Source of the DNA: Flavobacterium sp.
Lineage (GTDB): Bacteria; Bacteroidota; Bacteroidia; Flavobacteriales; Flavobacteriaceae
Assembly (NCBI GenBank): GCA_023253295.1
Contig: JALRGZ010000061.1
Location: 1 to 26,882, forward strand
DNA: 26,882 nucleotides
Direction of reading: 5' to 3'
How positions within the stretch are numbered: the first letter of the stretch is position 1; each line of letters begins with the position of its first letter. Position numbers and translations under genes: made by a program. The notes beneath the pieces were generated by a model, which was not told the DNA's origin, did not search any database, and worked only from the letters and a program-made list of their open reading frames with translations. Shown here one piece after another: positions 15,413-20,817 of the stretch.

Positions 15413-15952
15413 ATGAAAACAATCAAAATAATACCGATTTTATTTCTCTTTTTGTTAAGTGCCTGTAGCTCAATAAGAGTAGACTCTGATTACGACAGTC
15501 ATGTTGATTTTAGCCAATACAAAACCTATGCTTTTCATAAAAATGGTATTGACCGAGTTCAAGTATCTGAATTAGACAAAAAAAGAATTCTTCACGCTAT
15601 CGATAATGCCTTAAGTCAAAAAGGGATGACCAAAAGTGAAACCCCAGACTTACTCGTTAATATCTTCACCAAAGAACGAGAACAACTTGATGTAAACCAA
15701 TTCAATATGGGTTGGGGATACGGATGGGGATGGGGATGGAATCCTTATTTCTGGGGAGGAAACAGCTATGTTAGTTCATCTACGCAAGGCACGCTTTATA
15801 TAGATCTAATCGATGCTAAGAAAAAAGAGCTTATTTGGGAAGGACAAGGAATAGGTACCCTAACTGAAAACAAAAGAGAAAAAGAAAAACAAATCAATGA
15901 ATTTGTTTCAAAAATCCTGGCACAATTCCCGCCAAATGAAACAAAAAAATAA
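15413..15952 (+). CDS. DUF4136 lipoprotein
   Basis: A 179-residue envelope lipoprotein. The signal peptide ends in LLSAC with Cys18 as the lipidated residue. The mature part starts with the DUF4136 pattern, a short strand followed by DFSQYKTYAFH (about 33-43), then HAIDNALSQKGM (63-74) and DLLVNIFTKER. A Trp/Gly run (GWGYGWGWGWNPYFWGG, about 100-116) encoded by repeats of TGGGGA is the most striking part; such runs are common in this family. GTLYIDLIDAKKKELIWEGQG (about 125-145) is the other conserved element. Function is not known; related proteins behave as outer membrane lipoproteins. A short inverted repeat GTGTTT/AAACAC lies after the stop without a T-run, so a terminator is unlikely. 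Confidence 0.88.
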   Translation: MKTIKIIPILFLFLLSACSSIRVDSDYDSHVDFSQYKTYAFHKNGIDRVQVSELDKKRILHAIDNALSQKGMTKSETPDLLVNIFTKEREQLDVNQFNMGWGYGWGWGWNPYFWGGNSYVSSSTQGTLYIDLIDAKKKELIWEGQGIGTLTENKREKEKQINEFVSKILAQFPPNETKK

Positions 15953-15982
15953 GTGTTTTAATTCTAAACACAAAAATTGACT

Positions 15983-15990
15983 TATATTTG
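15983..15990 (+). promoter_or_regulatory. Probable -7 box of the ilvA leader transcript
   Basis: TATATTTG fits the Bacteroidota -7 consensus exactly, with the first transcribed base expected at about 15996-15998, some 12 bases before the leader peptide ATG at 16009. No TTG lies 17-23 bases upstream, so the -33 element is weak or replaced by an activator. Confidence 0.5.
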
Positions 15991-16008
15991 CACAACAATT
16001 TAAAAAGA

Positions 16009-16059
16009 ATGCAAAACACTATTAACATACGTATCGCAATGAACATTATTATTCAATAA
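16009..16059 (+). CDS. ilvA leader peptide, isoleucine-rich
   Basis: The 16-residue peptide MQNTINIRIAMNIIIQ is encoded just upstream of the ilvA terminator. Six of the 16 residues are isoleucine, with three consecutive ATT codons (16045-16053) directly before the last sense codon and the TAA (16057-16059). This is the expected form of an attenuator sensor: low charged tRNA-Ile stalls the ribosome at the ATT run. It is too short for ordinary gene finding, and its place between a -7 box and an intrinsic terminator ahead of an isoleucine-pathway gene is the evidence. Valine and leucine codons are absent, which fits control by isoleucine alone. Confidence 0.8.
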   Translation: MQNTINIRIAMNIIIQ

Positions 16060-16066
16060 TAATGGC

Positions 16067-16134
16067 GGAGACTTATGTAAATCAGTAATCAAAATACAAT
16101 TTATAAAGCCTCCAGTAAAATGGAGGTTTTTTTT
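16067..16134 (+). promoter_or_regulatory. ilvA transcription attenuator (antiterminator and terminator)
   Basis: Terminator: CCTCCA (16109-16114) pairs with TGGAGG (16121-16126), extended by AAAG/TTTT, with an eight-T run (16127-16134). Antiterminator: GGAGACTT (16067-16074) can pair with AAGCCTCC (16106-16113) at seven of eight positions (one A-C mismatch), and this occupies the left arm of the terminator. A ribosome paused on the ATT run (16045-16053) leaves 16067 onward free, while one reaching the stop at 16057 would cover GGAG. Pairings are by eye; energies were not computed. Confidence 0.75.
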
Positions 16135-16146
16135 ATAGCTAAAAAC

Positions 16147-17391
16147 ATGAATTTATTCCATCAAATACAAGAAGCAAAAAAGCAATTAGAAGGTGTTGTT
16201 ATGACAACTCCACTATCTGAAAATCTGAATCTTTCTAATGAATTTGGCGCTACTATTTTATTAAAAAGAGAAGATTTACAAACGGTTCGTTCCTATAAAA
16301 TACGAGGAGCTTACAACAAAATCAGTACGCTTAGTCCTGAAGAAAAAGCTCAGGGAGTTATTTGTGCCAGTGCCGGAAACCATGCTCAGGGAGTGGCGTA
16401 TTCATGCAAATTACTACAAATAAAAGGCAAAATTTACATGCCTAAAACCACTCCTAAGCAAAAAGTAAAACAGGTAAATCTTTTTGGAGGTTCTTATGTT
16501 GAAATTGTACTCACGGGAGATACTTTTGACGATGCTTATGCTGCAGCGATGGTTGATGCTACAACTAATAAAATGGCCTTTATTCACCCTTTTGACGATG
16601 AAAAAGTAATTGCCGGTCAAGGAACTGTAGGCTTAGAAATCTTAGAAAGTTATTCTAAACCTATCGATTATGTTTTTGTACCTCTTGGTGGTGGTGGTTT
16701 GTCTGCAGGACTTTCAGAAGTTTTTAAACATCTAAGTCCAAATACTAAAATCATTGGTGTAGAACCAGAAGGAGCACCTTCGATGAAAGTTTCATTAGAA
16801 AATGGTAAAGTAACTATTTTAGACAATATCAATAAATTTGTTGACGGAGCTGCTGTAAAACAAGTTGGAAAATTAACCTTTAAAATTTGTCAAAAAAACC
16901 TAAGTGACATTGTCCTGGTTCCTGAAGGCAAAGTTTGTACTTCCATCTTGCGCCTATACAATGAAGAAGCTATGGTTGTTGAACCAGCTGGAGCCTTATC
17001 AATTGCTGCATTGGATTTTTACAAAGAAGAAATCAAAGGAAAAACAGTAGTTTGTATTGTTAGCGGAAGCAACAACGACATTGAGCGTACCGCCGAAATC
17101 AAAGAACGTTCTTTACTGTACGAAGGATTAATGCATTATTTTATGATTCAGTTCCCTCAACGTCCCGGAGCACTAAAAGAATTTGTAAATGATATTTTAG
17201 GTCCTGATGACGATATTGTATATTTCCAATTCACAAAGAAAAACAACCGCGAAGTAGGTCCTGCCGTTGTTGGTCTTGAACTTAAAAACAAAAATGATAT
17301 TATTGCCATTAAAACAAAAATGGACAACAAACATTTTGAATACAAATACTTAAATGAAAAACAGGATTTATTTAACCAGTTAGTTGGCTAA
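16147..17391 (+). CDS. ilvA: Threonine dehydratase (deaminase), isoleucine pathway
   Basis: PLP-dependent conversion of threonine to 2-oxobutanoate, the first committed step to isoleucine, in the cytoplasm. The protein has 414 residues. K51 in RSYKIRGAYNK binds PLP, SAGNHAQGVA (about 78-87) holds the cofactor phosphate side, and GGGGLSAGLSE (about 181-191) is the Gly loop. A single ACT-like regulatory domain follows (about 322-410, MHYFMIQFPQRPGALKEFVNDI), the short form common in Bacteroidota, compared with two domains in the E. coli enzyme. In-frame translation can be extended upstream to an ATG at 16120, but that codon lies inside the attenuator hairpin, so the ATG at 16147 is the start. 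Expression is probably set by the leader peptide upstream. The ilvBNCD genes are not in this window. The truncated globin gene follows 39 bases later. Confidence 0.95.
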   Translation: MNLFHQIQEAKKQLEGVVMTTPLSENLNLSNEFGATILLKREDLQTVRSYKIRGAYNKISTLSPEEKAQGVICASAGNHAQGVAYSCKLLQIKGKIYMPKTTPKQKVKQVNLFGGSYVEIVLTGDTFDDAYAAAMVDATTNKMAFIHPFDDEKVIAGQGTVGLEILESYSKPIDYVFVPLGGGGLSAGLSEVFKHLSPNTKIIGVEPEGAPSMKVSLENGKVTILDNINKFVDGAAVKQVGKLTFKICQKNLSDIVLVPEGKVCTSILRLYNEEAMVVEPAGALSIAALDFYKEEIKGKTVVCIVSGSNNDIERTAEIKERSLLYEGLMHYFMIQFPQRPGALKEFVNDILGPDDDIVYFQFTKKNNREVGPAVVGLELKNKNDIIAIKTKMDNKHFEYKYLNEKQDLFNQLVG

Positions 17392-17430
17392 AAAAACAAC
17401 AAAATTCATAATCTCATTTTCCAGTAAATT

Positions 17431-17829
17431 ATGCCTAATTTAACCGACATTCAAAATCTTGAAGACATCAAATTATTGGTTAACACTTTCTATGCTAAAG
17501 TGCAAAAAGATGAACTCATTGGCCCTATATTCAATGAGAAAATTGGCAACAATTGGACCGCGCATTTAGAACGAATGTACCGCTTTTGGCAAACTATTTT
17601 ACTGGAAGAACACACCTATTCAGGAAGTCCCTTTCCTCCACATAAACATCTGCCTGTAGAAAAAGCTCATTTTAATCGTTGGATGGACATTTTCACTGAA
17701 ACAATTGATAGCCTTTATGCGGGATCATTGGCCGAGGAAGCTAAACTTCGTGCTAAAAACATGGCTGAAATGTTCTTTTACAAAATCGAATACTTTAGAA
17801 CTGGAGGGCGTGATTTTTTTAAATCTTAG
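17431..17829 (+). CDS. Group III truncated hemoglobin
   Basis: A 132-residue cytoplasmic heme protein with a 2-on-2 globin fold that binds O2, NO or similar ligands; the physiological ligand is not fixed by sequence. Conserved positions are the start of helix B (LVNTFYAKVQKDELIGPIF), the group III WxxHLxxMYxFWxxILL (42-58), and the proximal heme ligand H80 in KAHFNRW (F8). FPPHKHLP (68-75) is the group III pre-F helix segment. The Gly-Gly motifs typical of group I and II are absent, as expected. It follows ilvA on the same strand after 39 bases without a terminator, so read-through from ilvA is possible; a functional link is not evident. It converges with the GSCFA gene. Confidence 0.9.
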   Translation: MPNLTDIQNLEDIKLLVNTFYAKVQKDELIGPIFNEKIGNNWTAHLERMYRFWQTILLEEHTYSGSPFPPHKHLPVEKAHFNRWMDIFTETIDSLYAGSLAEEAKLRAKNMAEMFFYKIEYFRTGGRDFFKS

Positions 17830-17842
17830 TATTTTAGAAATT

Positions 17843-17879
17843 GTTTTTTGATCCAAAATCAGATTATCATCCAAAAAAC
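17843..17879. terminator. Weak hairpin between convergent globin and GSCFA genes
   Basis: GTTTTTTGAT (17843-17852) can pair with ATCCAAAAAAC (17869-17879), with one bulged base and a 16-base loop. A and T runs on the outside could act as U-tracts on either strand. The right arm reaches into the GSCFA stop codon (17879-17881). AT content is high, so this is only a candidate. Confidence 0.3.
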
Positions 17880-18820
17880 TAAAATTTTAAAAATGGATAT
17901 TGTGTACAAATTTTAGCAATTCGATTTTGTAATTTGGATACAAATTTTTGATGACTTTTAGATTCAGGATTAAAAGGACGATGATTCAAACCACTCTGAA
18001 TATTTCCTATTTCCTCCAAAATAGTCAAAGCCGATGTTGAAACAGCCGTTTCTTTAAATCGTTGCCAAATATAATCAATAGCCACTTGGCCAGGATGCAA
18101 CATATCTTCAGCATAAAAACGATAATCCCTTAATTCATCCATCATGATTTCATAACTAGGAAAATAACTTATTTCATCTCCTAAAAACGGATGAATTGCA
18201 GTAATTAAATGCGCCTTACTCTGTTGATTTTGAACAAAACCATCTTTAATATGACGCACTGGCGAAACCGTAAAAACAAATTTCACATCAGGATTTATGG
18301 TTTGAATTTTCTCAATAGTATTTTGAATCGAATGCTGAATAGTGTCTACTGAAAGCAATTCTTTTGAAAACTTCTTTTGCGGAACTTTATGACAATTGGC
18401 AACAATTTGCTGACTTTCTAAATTGCGATATACCCAGGAAGTTCCATAGGTAATCAAGCAATGACTAACCTTAATTAACTGTTGATGAGTATCCCATATT
18501 ATTCGATTCAGTTCTTCTAGAAAAACAACTTTATCGGGATGGGATAATTCCGAATGTATTTCAAAACAATGCCACAAATCATTGTGAAAAAAGATATCTT
18601 TTTCGGTAAAAAACTGCTTGTTAACTACTCTATCAATCAATTTTTCGATAGAAACCGGATTAAAAATAATGCCAAAAGGATTACAGTAATTTTGGAATTT
18701 ATAGTAATCCAATTTAGATGCAATATTGACTGCAAAACAAGAGCCCAAACTTAAAATTCTGGAATAATAATCAATAGGAAATTGACTTTCTGGAATAGGT
18801 ATTGCTGTACGAAATTGCAT
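17879..18820 (-). CDS. GSCFA domain protein
   Basis: A 313-residue protein of the GSCFA family, so named for the motif LGSCFA here at 25-30 (residues ILSLGSCFAVNIA). The core has an SGNH-hydrolase-like alpha/beta form: GSCF would be the nucleophile block (the serine of GSC), FTVSPVRH (about 182-189) the block with conserved Pro and His, and YRFYAEDMLHPGQVAIDYIW (about 233-252) the final Asp/His block (DMLHP), consistent with an esterase or lipase of that fold. Substrate is unknown. No signal peptide, so it is probably cytoplasmic. It is transcribed from a promoter embedded in the end of the neighbouring lipoprotein gene. A complete, ordinary-length member. Confidence 0.9.
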   Translation of the reverse strand: MQFRTAIPIPESQFPIDYYSRILSLGSCFAVNIASKLDYYKFQNYCNPFGIIFNPVSIEKLIDRVVNKQFFTEKDIFFHNDLWHCFEIHSELSHPDKVVFLEELNRIIWDTHQQLIKVSHCLITYGTSWVYRNLESQQIVANCHKVPQKKFSKELLSVDTIQHSIQNTIEKIQTINPDVKFVFTVSPVRHIKDGFVQNQQSKAHLITAIHPFLGDEISYFPSYEIMMDELRDYRFYAEDMLHPGQVAIDYIWQRFKETAVSTSALTILEEIGNIQSGLNHRPFNPESKSHQKFVSKLQNRIAKICTQYPFLKF

Positions 18821-18833
18821 TGCAGTTTTTTTC

Positions 18834-18862
18834 CAAAAATAAGTATTATAATATTAATACAA
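18834..18862 (-). promoter_or_regulatory. Consensus promoter of the GSCFA gene
   Basis: On the minus strand TTG (18862-18860) is followed after 18 bases by TATTTTTG (18841-18834), an exact match to the TTG-N17-23-TAnnTTTG pattern. The transcript would start about 7 bases before the ATG at 18820, a very short leader. The TTG overlaps the 3' end of the upstream lipoprotein gene (stop at 18854-18856). Confidence 0.7.
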
Positions 18863-19624
18863 ATATTGGATTTTAGAATAATTAGGATTATTCAAACTCG
18901 CTTCCGAAACTTGTTCAATAGGATAATTGTCCGAATCATATTTATACGAAGTTGTATACATTTTAGCCGAAGAAATGGTTTGGTCTCCATCAACAACAGT
19001 AGTTTCTGCCACTGTCATCATCACATTATTTTTAGATACCGCTGCCCCCTTATCTAACAACTTTTCATAGCCTAAAATACTATTATAAGGATTATTGTAG
19101 GTATCATAACTAAATTCAATTTTTGAAGTAATCACCTGATCTTCATCAACGATATCAAAACTGATTTCCTTTTTAATCAAATTCTTTTTCTTAAAATACA
19201 AAACACCATGGTAGACTCTCTCGTCTTCACCTTCCGAAATCCTTTTGAATTTTTCAAAAGACACAGTACCATCTGTATTATGAGTATAGTAAATTTTATA
19301 ATCTTCTGAAGAAGTAAGCTGAACCAATTTTCCCTTAGAATACTTGTATTCCAAGACAACAGTGGTTTCATTTTCCTTATCAAAAATTAAGATTTTTGTA
19401 ATAAAACCCTCTTTATAAGTATAATCTATTTTCTGTTTTGAATTTTCGGCACTGACAATATGATTTCCATTATATTTAAAAACTGAAGTTTCAGAAATAT
19501 TATTTTCAGTAGATTCTATTATTTTAACAAAGACCTTACCCTTATCATCTACATCATTTGCACATGAAGACAAAACGAGAGTAATGGTAAAAATTAAAAA
19601 AAATATTTTAGTTATGTTTTTCAT
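18854..19624 (-). CDS. Orphan Bacteroidota lipoprotein
   Basis: A 256-residue lipoprotein. The signal peptide ends LVLSSC with lipidated Cys21, followed by ANDVDDKG, an acidic start of the kind associated with outer-membrane export in Bacteroidota. The mature chain is beta-rich, with repeated Y-x-Y and K-x-x-Y-x-x strands (IDYTYKEGFITKILIF, VLEYKYSKGKLVQL, KIEFSYDTYNNPY, TTSYKYDSDNYPIEQ). The spacing recalls the DUF4595/YD-repeat-like lipoproteins of this phylum, whose functions are unknown. The reading frame is intact and ends in Tyr. It has its own promoter and no gene beyond it in the same transcript until the GSCFA gene, which has a separate promoter. I could not recognise a specific family. 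Confidence 0.8.
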   Translation of the reverse strand: MKNITKIFFLIFTITLVLSSCANDVDDKGKVFVKIIESTENNISETSVFKYNGNHIVSAENSKQKIDYTYKEGFITKILIFDKENETTVVLEYKYSKGKLVQLTSSEDYKIYYTHNTDGTVSFEKFKRISEGEDERVYHGVLYFKKKNLIKKEISFDIVDEDQVITSKIEFSYDTYNNPYNSILGYEKLLDKGAAVSKNNVMMTVAETTVVDGDQTISSAKMYTTSYKYDSDNYPIEQVSEASLNNPNYSKIQYLY

Positions 19625-19661
19625 TACACATAGGTTAATTAAATCGGCTATTTAGGGATTT

Positions 19662-19692
19662 CAAAACTATATATATTATAGAGCTAAGGCAA
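19662..19692 (-). promoter_or_regulatory. Consensus promoter of the orphan lipoprotein
   Basis: On the minus strand TTG (19692-19690) and TAGTTTTG (19669-19662) are separated by 20 bases, matching the Bacteroidota pattern exactly. The transcript would start near 19655, 30 bases before the ATG at 19624. Confidence 0.7.
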
Positions 19693-19844
19693 CTATATAG
19701 GTTTAACTACTAAAAAAATCGTTTAAAGACCTTTATAAACTAAAAGAGAGTCCCGATTAAGACTCCTTTTACATGAAGCTATTATTCCCATTTCATCTCT
19801 TTATGAAAACGTTTATTTAATGTAAGAAACAAAAAAACGGCAAC

Positions 19845-20034
19845 CTAACTAGCTATATTTTGAGCTAGATATGGTTGTTCTGATTCAATAGCCACCGCTT
19901 CACAGGCTTTTATTTTACAAATTTCTTCTTCCCTATCTTGATAACCAATTTTTAAATCCTCATCGGTTAAGACATAATAAAATATAATGGTTCATAAGCT
20001 AACGGAACACACTTCTTATAATTACAAATCTAAC
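19845..20034 (-). pseudogene. Decayed small gene, minus strand, two frames
   Basis: The 48-codon open stretch 19991-19845 (ending LAQNIAS then TAG) has strongly protein-like composition (TDEDLKIGYQDREEEI, then CKIKACEAVAIESEQPY), but it has no start codon and an in-frame TGA directly upstream. In the neighbouring frame, immediately upstream, sequence near 20034-19980 reads ICNYKKCVPLAYEPLYFI before its own stop, and joins plausibly to the first stretch through a single frameshift. The likely origin is a small gene broken by a frameshift and upstream stops. A terminator-like GAGTC/GACTC hairpin lies beyond its stop, on the side expected for this strand. No family is recognised. It could also be chance in AT-rich DNA, but the composition argues against that. 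Confidence 0.4.
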
Positions 20035-20224
20035 TCAGAAAAAACTTTGATTATTCTTCAAAAAAACTTCCAAAAACTATTTAGTCATCTCAAAAAAACA
20101 GCCAAAACAAGCTAAAACATTAAAAAAAACAGAATTATCACAGTCCTTAAACTTATCTTTTTTACCGATTAAAAACACCTGTATCGCTTTTTAAAGAGTT
20201 TTTTTTCCTTTCAACGATTTTAAG

Positions 20225-20254
20225 TTGTTTACTTACAAATTGCTTCTACATTTG
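20225..20254 (+). promoter_or_regulatory. Consensus promoter of the orphan gene at 20279
   Basis: TTG (20225-20227), 19 bases, then TACATTTG (20247-20254): an exact Bacteroidota promoter. Transcription should begin near 20261, 18 bases before the ATG at 20279, so the in-frame TTG at 20225 cannot be the translation start. Confidence 0.8.
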
Positions 20255-20278
20255 ACAAGTATACCAGCAATACTTATT

Positions 20279-20668
20279 ATGAAAAACATATTCAACCCTG
20301 TTTACAGACATGACTTTTTAGATGGTTATTCCAAAGGCCAAAACCCTTATTATCAAGCCAATACAAAGGCTTCGAATTCGGCTTTTAATGAAGGTTTTAA
20401 ATCTGGTAGACTTGACTACGAGAGTCTAAACGGAAACATACTGGATGGTATTCCAAAAAAAATTATAACCGATAAAATTCTGGATGAATTTCTACTGGCT
20501 GGCTTATTAGGAATTAATGTAGACACCGATGGTTATACTCATTTCCAGATTGGAGTTTTACTGAAGTGGTATCAAAGCGGTATTGAACAATACGATCCTC
20601 AGGAAAATAATTATTTACTGGACATTCTGGAAGAAAACGGAATTGAAGTAAGACATACTGAGAAATAA
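20279..20668 (+). CDS. Orphan cytoplasmic protein
   Basis: A 129-residue soluble protein starting MKNIFNPVYRHDFLDGYSKG. I do not recognise it. The first half is rich in Tyr, Asn and Gly with repeated polar-aromatic turns (DGYSKGQNPYYQ, FNEGFKSGRLDYESLNG); the second half (about 60-129) looks helical, with LLGINVDTDGYTHFQIGVLLKWYQSG and EENGIEVRH. There are no Cys, no membrane segment and no catalytic motif. The frame can be extended upstream to a TTG at 20225, but that codon is the -33 element of an exact promoter, so the ATG at 20279 is used. Alone, and convergent with alaS, with a terminator between. Confidence 0.75.
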   Translation: MKNIFNPVYRHDFLDGYSKGQNPYYQANTKASNSAFNEGFKSGRLDYESLNGNILDGIPKKIITDKILDEFLLAGLLGINVDTDGYTHFQIGVLLKWYQSGIEQYDPQENNYLLDILEENGIEVRHTEK

Positions 20669-20757
20669 ACTCAGCCTTTTTAAGTTCATAAATTCTTTTA
20701 GCAGACTAAAAAAATTGTTTACTTTTTTGCCCCACAAGATTTATCATGACTTAAATC

Positions 20758-20799
20758 AAAAAACCCTTTTAATTTGAAAACAAACTAAAAGGGTTTTTT
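20758..20799. terminator. Bidirectional terminator between the orphan gene and alaS
   Basis: A perfect 14-bp inverted repeat, AAAAAACCCTTTTA (20758-20771) and TAAAAGGGTTTTTT (20786-20799), with a 14-base loop and a T-run on both strands. It serves both convergent transcripts. Confidence 0.9.
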
Positions 20800-20817
20800 A
20801 TTTTTTATAACAGTAAA

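Larger units (their letters stand above)
19625..20278. other. 654-bp gap with a decayed gene and two promoters
   Basis: No intact gene. It holds the lipoprotein promoter (19662-19692), a terminator-like hairpin GAGTC/GACTC (19748-19765) with A and T flanks on both sides, an imperfect inverted repeat CTAGCT/AGCTAG (19849-19868) flanked by AACC/GGTT, the fragment described at 19845-20034, and the promoter of the next gene. From about 20035 to 20220 I see only AT-rich sequence with several A-runs. Confidence 0.6.

Noticed and set aside
15953..15971. GTGTTT/AAACAC inverted repeat after the DUF4136 gene as a terminator
   Set aside because: The stem is short and no T-run follows; transcription may continue into the ilvA leader region.
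16045..16063. The ATTATTATT-C-AATAATAAT hairpin as a terminator in its own right
   Set aside because: Only A-T pairs and no T-run; it is better read as the Ile codon run with a possible pause structure.
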